Positions 44,000 to 51,976 of a stretch of DNA of 64,000 bases are shown here, in pieces; the first letter of the stretch is position 1, and each line of letters begins with the position of its first letter. The notes under the pieces are model-generated. The model was not told the DNA's origin and made no database searches. It saw nothing but the letters and a program-made list of their open reading frames with translations. The stretch is from assembly GCF_004000745.1 (NCBI RefSeq), contig NZ_BILV01000012.1, positions 43,835 to 107,834 of the forward strand. Direction: 5' to 3'. The position numbers and the translations under genes were made by a program. The stretch comes from Paenibacillus barengoltzii NBRC 101215 (GTDB taxonomy: Bacteria > Bacillota > Bacilli > Paenibacillales > Paenibacillaceae).

Positions 44000-44677
44000 A
44001 TGAACATAGGCCGGGATCAGGAGAAATTGAATAAAGCTGTTGCAGCGTTGGGTAGTGCCAACACGATTGGCGTAGTGTCAGACGCATCAGATCCAGAGGG
44101 TGCTGAGAAAGCCGTCGCGGCAGCGGTTGACGGCTTTGGCCGGTTAGACATCGTGTTCGCGAACGCCGGTATCAGCGGCAACACGCCGCTTGGCAGTGCA
44201 GATCCATCTTTGTTCAAGAAGATCCTTGATGTGAACATCGCCGGAGTGTTCTTTACAGTTCAAGCAGCTTCCGCATATTTGAAAGAAGGCGGATCGGTGA
44301 TTTTAAACGGCTCCGTGTTGGCAAAGGCCGGCAGTCCAGGATATGCAGCTTATGCTGCAAGTAAAGGAGCGGTTACCAGCATGGCACGGGTATTGGTGGC
44401 AGAGTTCGCGCCGCGGGGAATCCGCGTGAACACCGTTGTTCCTGGCGCAACGAAGACACCGATTTGGGGGGATACATCGGTTCCGGAATTTAGCCCGCTC
44501 GAAGAATATTTGAAGCAAAGTATCCCGCTCAACCGGATGGGGAAACCGGAAGAATTGGCGAATGCGGTGTTATTCCTAGCTTCGGATGATTCATCTTACG
44601 TCACTGGTGCAGAATTCAGCGTGGACGGGGGCGCAGGCTCTTCGCCAATGGGGACGCCAGCACATCAGCTCGAATGA
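44000..44677 (+). pseudogene. short-chain dehydrogenase lacking its N-terminal cofactor motif
   Basis: The 225 readable residues match a classical SDR from the point IGRDQEKLNKAVAALG onward: NAG motif at FANAGISG, catalytic Ser in ILNGSVL, YAAYAASKGA with the YxxxK pair and the closing ITGAEFSVDGG-like end. Missing are the first 35-40 residues with the TGxxxGIG nucleotide-binding motif. An intact binding site (AAAGGAGG, 43967-43975) and a TTG at 43984 lie upstream but in another frame, so a deletion at about 43985-44003 probably removed the start of the gene. An ATG at 44000 lacks a binding site. Confidence 0.75.
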
Positions 44678-44804
44678 ACGAAGCATGAAATACATCTCCC
44701 GTGAGGGAGTTCATATAGATACAAGCCGGCCAGGGAGTTGGTCGGCTTCCATTACGAAAATTTAGAGGAGGGAATGTCAAAGATGAACAAGCTGTGACTA
44801 GCAA
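44678..44804. other. short intergenic stretch with a vestigial mini-ORF
   Basis: An imperfect hairpin AAGCCGGCC/GGTCGGCTT (about 44722-44750) could end the dehydrogenase transcript. Then GAGGAGGG is followed by a 7-codon frame ending TGA near 44796, which I take as a gene remnant or chance rather than a peptide gene. Confidence 0.3.
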
Positions 44805-44867
44805 TGTGAAATTTCGCACATATAAGTGAAAAAAATCACATTAACAAAAACCACTTTTTTTTATAAT
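44805..44867 (+). promoter_or_regulatory. two CRP/FNR-like boxes and a -10 element
   Basis: TGTGA-N6-GCACA (44805-44820) and AGTGA-N6-TCACA (44825-44840) each match TGTGA-N6-TCACA with one mismatch; their centres are 20 bases apart. TATAAT lies at 44862-44867. With a start near 44874 the box centres fall at about -61.5 and -41.5, the classical activator positions. TTAACA (44841-44846) is a possible weak -35. Confidence 0.6.
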
Positions 44868-44900
44868 TCAAACTGAAGAGAAAAACAGGAGGGAAACAAT

Positions 44901-45434
44901 ATGAAAATGGTCAAAGGATTGGTTGTTGCCGGGCTTGCTGCGGCTCTGCTGGCAGGATGCGGTTCAAATGACGGGAACTCGGCGGCTAACGCCAATAAAC
45001 CAGCGGATGCTACGACATCGGCTTCAATCGTCAATCAATCGGATGCATTCGTGAATGCAGTGAGTGAGAAAGGGACTTGGATCATCGCCATTCTCAACGA
45101 CTTGACGGTGGATCAAGATGTTGTTGTTGCTGGCGAATTCCACGATAAAAACGATGCTTCGAAAGACATCTACCGGAAGATCGCATTGTATGCGCAAGAT
45201 GAAGACCACAACGTGACCGCTTCTTACACCTTAACCGTTCCGAAATTGACGGTTCAAAGTGAAAACCTGAGAATTCAAGGCGGTACCGTAAAAGGTGATG
45301 TCTATGTTGAAGCGAACGGCTTCAACCTGTACGAAAACGCTACGATCGACGGTAACCTTTACTTCGCCAATGCCGACGTGCAAGCCAGCGCGAAAATCGA
45401 CGGTAAAGTAACAGGGGCAACGGAAGTGAAATAA
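44901..45434 (+). CDS. small lipoprotein with bactofilin-like repeats
   Basis: Lipoprotein of 177 residues with lipobox LAGC (Cys20) and a Ser/Asn/Ala linker, then a domain whose end resembles polymer-forming bactofilin repeats: short strands LTVQSENLRIQGG, TVKGDVYVEANGF, NLYENATIDGNLYF and ASAKIDGKVTG that would stack as a beta-helix. AGGAGGG precedes the ATG. Bactofilins are usually cytoplasmic scaffolds, so a surface-anchored version is unusual. Control by the upstream CRP/FNR-like boxes suggests a role in oxygen or carbon limitation. The function is unknown. Confidence 0.7.
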   Translation: MKMVKGLVVAGLAAALLAGCGSNDGNSAANANKPADATTSASIVNQSDAFVNAVSEKGTWIIAILNDLTVDQDVVVAGEFHDKNDASKDIYRKIALYAQDEDHNVTASYTLTVPKLTVQSENLRIQGGTVKGDVYVEANGFNLYENATIDGNLYFANADVQASAKIDGKVTGATEVK

Positions 45435-45445
45435 CAGCAAACCCA

Positions 45446-45480
45446 AAGGCCAACCTCATGAGGTTGGCCTTATTTTTTTT
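45446..45480 (+). terminator. terminator after the small lipoprotein gene
   Basis: Perfect stem AAGGCCAACCTC/GAGGTTGGCCTT (45446-45471) with a very small loop, then ATTTTTTTT. The T run ends in the stop codon of the opposite small gene. Confidence 0.92.
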
Positions 45481-45598
45481 AGATGAAGAACGATTGGACG
45501 AACACATAGATCCCTATACCAATAATCGCGATACCGCTGATTTTGCACGAGAGATAATAGAAATCACTTGGCTCCGCCTCACGCACCCATAACCCCAC
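45479..45598 (-). CDS. 39-residue single-span membrane protein
   Basis: A GTG-initiated frame with GGGGAGG exactly 7 bases upstream. The product starts polar and acidic (GLWVREAEPSDFYY) and continues into one hydrophobic Gly/Ile-rich span (about residues 20-38, KISGIAIIGIGIYVFV) to the C-terminus. Composition, binding site and clean placement against a terminator support a real gene. It is divergent from the AraC regulator. No family was recognised; a small regulator of a membrane complex is one possibility. Confidence 0.6.
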   Translation of the reverse strand: MGLWVREAEPSDFYYLSCKISGIAIIGIGIYVFVQSFFI

Positions 45599-45740
45599 AT
45601 GATTTCCTCCCCTAATCAGATACTATATTTACGTCTCCACACGGCGGAGGTTGCGGTTTACCGGTACGTATGGTCTAATCGCAGTAGCTGTAAACTGCAT
45701 AGAAACTTCACAGGAAGTCTCATTGAGGAGGCGAGCGGTG

Positions 45741-46571
45741 ATGAACCTGAACCATCTACATTTTCATATCCATTATTGCAACAGTAAACAGCCGAATGAC
45801 GGTAAACAGCTAAGAAGCAGCATCCGTAGAACACTTACGCATCACGAATTACTGCTCGTCACCGGGGGGAAGGGCAGTATTACGTTGGACCGCAAAAAAC
45901 TTCTCGTTCAAGAAGGCATGTTATTCTACATCCACGCGGGTCTCCCTCATCACATACAGATGGACGAAACCGATCCGATCTGTTTCTATTCCGTCCATTT
46001 TAGTTATGCGGGCATCCGCTTTGATGACGGGAACTGGTCCATTGGGCAGGAAACTGAGCATTTGCCGCTTCCATCCATGCAGGTGCTGCAAAACGGTTAT
46101 CTAGTCGAGGATGCCTTTCGCCGTTTGGCGGCTGCTTGGTTCACTAAATTGCCAGGGTATGAGCTGCTGACGAGAGCGGGACTGGAGCAACTGCTGTATG
46201 AAATCTTGGTCCATGCACAAAGACAAAATCAGAACCACGCGGTTGCCCTCAAAGTGGAGAAAGTGATTCAGTACATGCGTGAGCATCTGGGCGAGCGGCT
46301 TACATTGGCAGAGCTGTCGGAACTGGTGCATTTGTCTACGTATTACCTGTCACGAGCTTTTAAACAGACGACCGGATTTACCGTCATTGAGTACTTTAAC
46401 AAACTAAAAATTGATAAAGCCAAAGAGTTGATCCTTGAAAGTGATAAAAAAATTAAAGATATTGCGTTGGAGCTTGGTTTCGCCGATGAATTCTATTTCA
46501 GCCGCATCTTTAAACGGACCGAAGGGATGAGCCCATCGGAATTTTATAGCAAAATCGTCCATGGAGTTTAA
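45741..46571 (+). CDS. AraC-family regulator with cupin arm
   Basis: Transcription factor of about 276 residues: cupin-like arm (about 30-150, with GKGSITLDRKKLLVQEGM and HIHAGLPHHI-type histidines) and C-terminal AraC DNA-binding domain (about 180-275; LTLAELSELVHLSTYYLSRAF in the first helix pair, IKDIALELGFADEFYFSRIF in the second). ATG 45741 has AGGAGG 9 bases upstream; the frame is open further. The next gene in line encodes an MFS transporter 117 bases downstream, a likely target or partner. Confidence 0.88.
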   Translation: MNLNHLHFHIHYCNSKQPNDGKQLRSSIRRTLTHHELLLVTGGKGSITLDRKKLLVQEGMLFYIHAGLPHHIQMDETDPICFYSVHFSYAGIRFDDGNWSIGQETEHLPLPSMQVLQNGYLVEDAFRRLAAAWFTKLPGYELLTRAGLEQLLYEILVHAQRQNQNHAVALKVEKVIQYMREHLGERLTLAELSELVHLSTYYLSRAFKQTTGFTVIEYFNKLKIDKAKELILESDKKIKDIALELGFADEFYFSRIFKRTEGMSPSEFYSKIVHGV

Positions 46572-46688
46572 GATAATGCATGGAGTATAGCTAGTCTTCG
46601 CGCTAATATTGTTCTGCAAGAATGTTCATCTTAACGTTCATCTGCACGCGCAGAGGACAGGGGGTTACAGAAAGAAGGCTTAAAGGGT

Positions 46689-47897
46689 ATGCCGATTTGG
46701 AAAAGAAATTTGATCGTATGCTGGTTCGGCATGTTTGTGACCGGCATAGGCATGAGCCAGCTTGCACCGATCTTGCCGCTATACATCAAAGAGCTGGGGG
46801 TGGATCAGGCGGATGCGGTGTCCCGGTATTCCGGACTAGCCTTCGGCATTACGTTTATCGTCTCGGCGATTTTCTCGCCGATTTGGGGTCTTGCGGCGGA
46901 TAAATTTGGCCGGAAACCGATGCTCTTACGGGCCAGCCTCGGGATGGCGATTGTCATTGGATGTATGGGGTTTGTCACCAATGTCCATATGCTGATCTTC
47001 CTTCGTTTCCTGCAGGGCATCATCACCGGCTACAGCACTGCTTGTACGACATTGATTGCTACTCAGACGGACAAGGCCCATGCCGGTTGGGCACTAGGAC
47101 TCTTGTCTACGTCCAACATCGCCGGCTCGCTGCTAGGTCCAACGATCGGCGGCTTTATCGCTGAACATGCCGGGATTGAAGAGACCTTTTTCTTAACTGG
47201 CGGACTGATGTTAATCGCCTTCATAACGACGTTATTGTTCGTTAAAGAGACGTTTGTACGGTCGGAAGTGAAGGTGGCAGGCATGAAGGAAGTATGGAGT
47301 GCGTTGCCGGAAAAAGGCTTGACGGTGACGCTGTTTGCTACGTTTTTTATGCTGAGTGTTGCAATGTATTCGGTGGAGCCGGTCCTTACCGTTTATGTGA
47401 ATGAAATCTCCCGTAACAGCAGCCATGTGGCGTTGCTGGCAGGTATCATCTTCTCGGCATCCGGGTTGGCCAATATCTTGGCAGCACCTAAGCTAGGCAA
47501 GCTGTCCGACCGGATTGGCGCCCATAAAGTGATGCTGGCAGCGCTCTTGGTCTCGGGGATCTTGTTTGTCCCGCAGGCGATGGCACGCAATCCCTGGGAG
47601 TTGATGGGGCTGCGGTTCCTGCTGGGAGCTGCTGCAGGGGGACTCAATCCCTCGGTGAACACCCTCATTAAGAAAATTACCCCGGAGCATCTAACCGGCC
47701 GGGTATTTGGATTAAGTATGGCGGCTGGCTACTTGGGAGTATTCGCCGGTTCGGTGCTGGGCGGTCAAGTTGCGGCTTGGTTTGGCATCCCGTATGTCTT
47801 CCTGCTGACCAGCGTGTTGCTCCTGATTAACGCAGCTTGGGTATATGCAAAGGTGTATAAAAAGCTGCGGGAGCCCAGCCATTCGGCAGCTCTGTAA
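46689..47897 (+). CDS. MFS multidrug-type efflux transporter
   Basis: Membrane exporter of 402 residues with 12 membrane segments. Motif A in the loop after helix 2 is SPIWGLAADKFGRKPML (about 59-75), and motif C-like GLLSTSNIAGSLLGPTIGG (about 138-156) marks a drug:H+ antiporter. A second loop repeat is LGKLSDRIGAHK. It lies between the AraC regulator and an isochorismatase-like gene, 30 bases before the latter, so the last two may be one unit. Confidence 0.88.
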   Translation: MPIWKRNLIVCWFGMFVTGIGMSQLAPILPLYIKELGVDQADAVSRYSGLAFGITFIVSAIFSPIWGLAADKFGRKPMLLRASLGMAIVIGCMGFVTNVHMLIFLRFLQGIITGYSTACTTLIATQTDKAHAGWALGLLSTSNIAGSLLGPTIGGFIAEHAGIEETFFLTGGLMLIAFITTLLFVKETFVRSEVKVAGMKEVWSALPEKGLTVTLFATFFMLSVAMYSVEPVLTVYVNEISRNSSHVALLAGIIFSASGLANILAAPKLGKLSDRIGAHKVMLAALLVSGILFVPQAMARNPWELMGLRFLLGAAAGGLNPSVNTLIKKITPEHLTGRVFGLSMAAGYLGVFAGSVLGGQVAAWFGIPYVFLLTSVLLLINAAWVYAKVYKKLREPSHSAAL

Positions 47898-47927
47898 AGT
47901 ATACAAGAGAAGGGAAGTTCAGCAGAA

Positions 47928-48527
47928 ATGATGGAAATGATCCAACCCGAAACGAACACGATGATCCTTGCGGAAAAAACCGCACTCGTGCTTATCGATT
48001 TGCAGCAAGGGATTTGCCATCCGTCCCGACAAAGTGCGCCGTACGACAGTGCGGAAGTCGTAAGAAACGCGAGCCGGTTGGCCCAGACATTTGCCGAAGA
48101 AGGCGGATTTGTGGTGCTTGTCCGCGTATCTACGTTGGATGGCAAGGATATGCTCAAGCCTGATACCGACGGTCATCTCAGTCCAGGCGCTTACCCTGAA
48201 GGTTGGGATGAAATCGTGCCAGAACTGGCCAATATTCAAGGGACCCATGTCGTGACGAAACGCCAATGGGGTGCTTTTTACGGCACAGATCTGGGTCTGC
48301 AGCTGCGGCGGCGGGGCATCGATACGATCGTGCTCTGCGGCATCTCCACCTCCATCGGGGTGGACACGACCGCGCGCGAAGCGTTTCAGCATGGGTACCA
48401 TCAAATCTTCGTCGAGGATGCCATGACGGCATCAACAAAAGAGGAGCATGACTACGTCTGCCGCTATATCTTCCCACGCATCGGCAAGATTCGGTCGACG
48501 GCAGAGGTATTGGAGGCGCTGCAGTAA
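47928..48527 (+). CDS. isochorismatase-like hydrolase lacking the nucleophilic Cys
   Basis: Cytoplasmic protein of 199 residues with the isochorismatase fold: VLIDLQQG with catalytic Asp24, Lys in [11 protein letters not shown], and the cis-peptide region [17 protein letters not shown]. In amidase-type members the site before V is a nucleophilic Cys; here it is Gly. Isochorismatases such as PhzD and EntB do without that Cys, so an ether- or ester-type hydrolysis is more likely than amide hydrolysis. The substrate is unknown. AGGGAAG precedes the start; ATG 47931 is an alternative. Confidence 0.83.
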   Translation: MMEMIQPETNTMILAEKTALVLIDLQQGICHPSRQSAPYDSAEVVRNASRLAQTFAEEGGFVVLVRVSTLDGKDMLKPDTDGHLSPGAYPEGWDEIVPELANIQGTHVVTKRQWGAFYGTDLGLQLRRRGIDTIVLCGISTSIGVDTTAREAFQHGYHQIFVEDAMTASTKEEHDYVCRYIFPRIGKIRSTAEVLEALQ

Positions 48528-48543
48528 GCTTGTGGAAAAAAAG

Positions 48544-48574
48544 AAAGCCTTGAACCAAGGGGTTCAAGGCTTTT
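48544..48574. terminator. bidirectional terminator between converging genes
   Basis: Stem AAAGCCTTGAACC/GGTTCAAGGCTTT (48544-48556 and 48561-48573), loop AAGG, with A and T flanks. It overlaps the end of the glycosidase gene on the other strand. Confidence 0.88.
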
Positions 48575-50549
48575 GTGCGTTGGTTGCGTGCTCAAACTGC
48601 AGCACAACCATTTGGTGGCAGGACCACGGCGGCAGGGTGTAATGGACGCGGCCATTTGCCTGACGGAAGGGGAGTTTCAGACCCTGCGGTGCGAGATACA
48701 CTTCTCGAACTGGTGCGGGCACGGAGATCGTGGCCTCGATGTCGCTCAGAACCGGCAGGTCTTCGATGACCTCGACGTTGAGTCCTCGGCGCACTGGCGA
48801 GGCATAAAGCAGGTGGTGCACCCAGCGATTTTCGGACGGTTGAGCCTGCAATGTCGTCACGCCTTGTGCTGGAAGATTGGTGTGTACAGTTTTACGTTTC
48901 AGTAAGCGGTCAAGGGCATAATGCACAATCTCCTTGACGGGTAAGCTGCCTTTTAGTGCGTAATCCTCAAACAGGTTCCAAGCCGCATAGATGCCGGCGG
49001 GACCTTCAACCATACCAGGACCGGCGTCCTGGAGGTTAGACGGCGTATGCTGGTGTGAGCAGAAAGTGAACAGGTCACGGTTGAAATAGGAATTTTCCCG
49101 GCTGCCCAGCTTTGTTCCATGAGGTTCAAGTTCGATATCCTGACCGTCGGTATATATCACGAAGGAAGCATGACGTAATGAAGGCAGCTCGAAGTCCGGG
49201 CGAAAGTAGGACGGCTTAAACGCCGCATCCCCAAGAGGTTTGGCGCCGAAATCCAACTCGAAATGGGAACCGTCCGGCGAAAGGCCGGAGCGTCCCGTTG
49301 CCAAAATTTTGCCGCCATTTGCGATAAAAGCTGTAAGTTTCGTCTTCAACGCTTCGTCGACCGTGATCACGTCCGGCAGGATGACGACGGAATAGGAGCT
49401 GAGATCATTTTCCGTATCCACAACGTCAAACAGGTAATGACCCTCCAGCAAAATCCGGACAGCTCCTGCATCGGCGTGCTGTGCTGTGTTTCCGGGCTCC
49501 CCTGCGGCCTCGGCGGACAACAAAGCCACGTCAGCGACCGAGTTCACGTCCCGGCACCATTCCTCCTTAGCCTCCACTTCCCGATATGCTTCCCCAATTA
49601 ACGCATACGTTGCCGGATCCATCCATCCGGTTGGATGCAGCTGATCGCCAATCGAGATGCGGGCCCCATTTGCTAAGCTAAGTGCTGTCTCGTATTTTAG
49701 TGCGTTCGGATGCTTATAGCCGCCAAATTCGCCCCATGAGGTGTGGAATTTTCCCGTCATCCCCAGAAACTCCATTCCCAAGCTTTGCGCATAGCGAGCT
49801 GAGAGCGGGAAATGGTCATAGCCCCAGCCGCCCGTCGGCAGCGATTCCAACTCCAGATGGGTGTTCAGCTTCGCAAAATCCCGCCGGCCACGCTTGACAT
49901 GACCGCTGTTGTGAAACACTGGAAGTCCAGGCTTGATGCGATGTACTGCTTCGTCCATCGTTTGGGCATACCGAAGAAATGTTTCCTCCCAAAGGAGTTT
50001 CATCGCATCCAGGTTACGGGGATCTTCGCCTCGTCTGCGGATTTCTGCGACGCAGGATTGGCAATAGCATTCGCGCACCCCAACGATATCAAGGAAGATT
50101 CCATCGACGTCATAATTGGAGACGACTTCACGAACTTGGTTAGCCAGAATGTCCAAGTAAGGGGTGTTCATGCAAAATTGATGGTATCCCGGCGTCATAA
50201 AATCGGGCGCCCAGTTCAGCTTCTCCTGCGGATCGCGAATCAGCCATTCTGGATGGCGGCGCGCCAGTTTCTCATCGAGTCCGGCGGAGAGATACACCGG
50301 TGTTTTGACGCTAATTTCGTGGGCGGCTTCGATTTGGGCGCCCAGTAAGTCGAAGGACAGATGCGGATGCATTTCGTTGGCTGTTGAAGGGTGATAGGCC
50401 CAACCGTGATGGCATTTGGCGAAGACGGTAATCGAATCCACATGGCCTAACTGGAGCATTTCTTGGAACTGCTGCTTGGAAAAGCGGCTGCCAATCCCTT
50501 CAATGGCTTCGGAGGTATGGAAATCAAGATGAACCTGACGGAATCTCAT
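48564..50549 (-). CDS. GHL6-type hypothetical glycosidase with beta-galactosidase trimerisation-like domain
   Basis: Cytoplasmic protein of 661 residues without signal peptide. The N-terminal TIM-barrel part (about 1-340) resembles the GHL6 group related to GH29 and GH42: RQVHLDFHTSEAIEGIG, FAKCHHGWAYHPS, DGIFLDIVGVREC and FHNSGHVKRGRRDF. A class I glutamine-amidotransferase-like module follows (about 375-520: VVILPDVITVDEAL, GGKILATGRSGL), then a beta-rich end. GGGAGG lies 7 bases before the ATG. The reaction is untested for most of this group; hydrolysis of an imported oligosaccharide is likely. It is divergent from an AraC regulator. Confidence 0.8.
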   Translation of the reverse strand: MRFRQVHLDFHTSEAIEGIGSRFSKQQFQEMLQLGHVDSITVFAKCHHGWAYHPSTANEMHPHLSFDLLGAQIEAAHEISVKTPVYLSAGLDEKLARRHPEWLIRDPQEKLNWAPDFMTPGYHQFCMNTPYLDILANQVREVVSNYDVDGIFLDIVGVRECYCQSCVAEIRRRGEDPRNLDAMKLLWEETFLRYAQTMDEAVHRIKPGLPVFHNSGHVKRGRRDFAKLNTHLELESLPTGGWGYDHFPLSARYAQSLGMEFLGMTGKFHTSWGEFGGYKHPNALKYETALSLANGARISIGDQLHPTGWMDPATYALIGEAYREVEAKEEWCRDVNSVADVALLSAEAAGEPGNTAQHADAGAVRILLEGHYLFDVVDTENDLSSYSVVILPDVITVDEALKTKLTAFIANGGKILATGRSGLSPDGSHFELDFGAKPLGDAAFKPSYFRPDFELPSLRHASFVIYTDGQDIELEPHGTKLGSRENSYFNRDLFTFCSHQHTPSNLQDAGPGMVEGPAGIYAAWNLFEDYALKGSLPVKEIVHYALDRLLKRKTVHTNLPAQGVTTLQAQPSENRWVHHLLYASPVRRGLNVEVIEDLPVLSDIEATISVPAPVREVYLAPQGLKLPFRQANGRVHYTLPPWSCHQMVVLQFEHATNAQKP

Positions 50550-50684
50550 GGACGTTCCTCCCGATCTAGAAATGAGTATCGTACGTTACCTACCATTCTA
50601 GGCAGAATCACCGCTTGCTACAGCTGATAAATACGACGAAAAGTAGTACAATTTCTACATCGCATAGGGGGTGAGGATTTGCTT

Positions 50685-51569
50685 ATGCTGGAGTTCACGG
50701 CACCGCCGTATCCGCTGATTGCCGCAGTGGGCTGTGCGGTATGGCGGCCGGGGGTGATCCATGCCGAACGGGTCTTTGAGGCGTATGACTTGATTGTTTG
50801 CGCACAAGGCGCTCTATATATGGAGGAGGAAGGGCGCTCCTACGAGATGGATGCCGGCAAAATGTTGGTGCTGGAAGCGGGGAAAAGACACCGCGGAACC
50901 CGTCCAACCGAGGAGGAAACCGAGGTCTATTGGATTCATTTTTGCCACTCGCCGCATCTTCCGCCGAAGCTGGTGGACAAGCAGAGCTGGCAGCAACCGC
51001 TCCTTGCCCGAACGGATCAGGACACTGAACCGCGTCCGGCGATCATTGACATTCCCAAGTTCGCTGACATTGATCTCCGAACGATTCGCCCGATGCTGGA
51101 CGAGATGGTTGCACTGCATCGCACGCTAACGCCATATCGCTCCTTCGAGCTGCAGCTTCGCTTCGGACAATTGCTCCTCCAGTTACAGCAGGGAATGCGG
51201 CAGGGCAGTCCGCAATCCCGATCTGCGGATCTCAGCGAGCAGGTGGCAGCTTACTTGGAAGAACGATTGCACCTCCCGTTTGACGCAGAGGAACTGGAGC
51301 GAGACCTGCATTATCATTTTGATTATTTAGCAAGATGTTTGAAGCAGCATACGGGAATGAGTCCGCTGCAATACCGTCATCATCAGCAGATTGAACGGGC
51401 TAAGCGGTTGCTTGCCCATACGGACGAGCCGCTCAAACGGATCGGCGAGCAATGCGGGATCTCGGACCCCAATTATTTCTCCCGATTGTTCAAACGAGAG
51501 ACGTCCTTGACCCCGGGAGCCTACCGAAACCGATTCCGCGTCATTCAAATGGATGAAAAGGACAAGTAG
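50685..51569 (+). CDS. AraC-family regulator next to the GHL6 glycosidase
   Basis: Transcription factor of about 294 residues: cupin arm (about 15-100, with ALYMEEEGRSYEMDAGKM and HFCHSPHLPP) and C-terminal DNA-binding domain (about 190-285; LPFDAEELERDLHYHFDYLA in the first half, LKRIGEQCGISDPNYFSRLF in the second). ATG 50685 has GTGAGG 8 bases upstream; TTG 50679 is also in frame. The 135-base divergent gap with the glycosidase gene holds GTAG/CTAC (about 50643-50657) but no strong operator. Confidence 0.85.
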   Translation: MLEFTAPPYPLIAAVGCAVWRPGVIHAERVFEAYDLIVCAQGALYMEEEGRSYEMDAGKMLVLEAGKRHRGTRPTEEETEVYWIHFCHSPHLPPKLVDKQSWQQPLLARTDQDTEPRPAIIDIPKFADIDLRTIRPMLDEMVALHRTLTPYRSFELQLRFGQLLLQLQQGMRQGSPQSRSADLSEQVAAYLEERLHLPFDAEELERDLHYHFDYLARCLKQHTGMSPLQYRHHQQIERAKRLLAHTDEPLKRIGEQCGISDPNYFSRLFKRETSLTPGAYRNRFRVIQMDEKDK

Positions 51570-51596
51570 GTAAAGCTGAAAATTTCTTGAAACCAG

Positions 51597-51625
51597 TTTA
51601 CGTTCCGCCAGGAATCTGGTAATAT
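51597..51625 (+). promoter_or_regulatory. promoter of the T-box/asd transcript
   Basis: TTTACG (51597-51602) and TAATAT (51620-51625) are 17 bases apart; start of RNA would be near 51632, about 20 bases before the T-box stem I. Confidence 0.5.
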
Positions 51626-51649
51626 TATCGCAACATGTAATGTAAATGC

Positions 51650-51941
51650 GATGACGAGAAGAGTAAGTAAAGCGAACCTTTCCAGAGAGCTCCGGTACGC
51701 TGAGAAGGAGCAAAGCGTGACTTTACTGAAGAAAGCCTCTGAGCAGCACATCGGAACGTGTAAATCGGCGGGATGGTGTGACAGGAGCTCCTGTTATAGA
51801 GCTAGAGTATACGCTTGGCAGCGTCAGGCTGTACTTGAAGAGGTTAATATGGCGACATATTAGCGAACCTGGGGTGGTACCGCGAGCATACCAATCTCGC
51901 CCCCAAGACGAAAGTCTCGTCTTGGAGGCGGGATTTTTTTA
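51650..51941 (+). promoter_or_regulatory. T-box leader controlling asd
   Basis: A classical tRNA-sensing T-box. Stem I has AGTA (51662-51665) opposite GAA (51728-51730) and the apical AGAGAG; the T-box core GGGTGGTACCGCG is at 51872-51884; a terminator stem (51895-51933) with two G-C arms around AAGACG/CGTCTT is followed by T7. The specifier follows GAA; GAA and AAA both fall in the loop and I cannot fix the register. AAA (lysine) would fit a lysine-pathway gene. Confidence 0.92.
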
Positions 51942-51976
51942 TGACATAATTCCAATACTCACAAGGAAAGGACTGG

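Noticed and set aside
44784..44804. Seven-codon frame after GAGGAGGG
   Set aside because: Too short to support and spacing to the binding site is wrong; probably a remnant.
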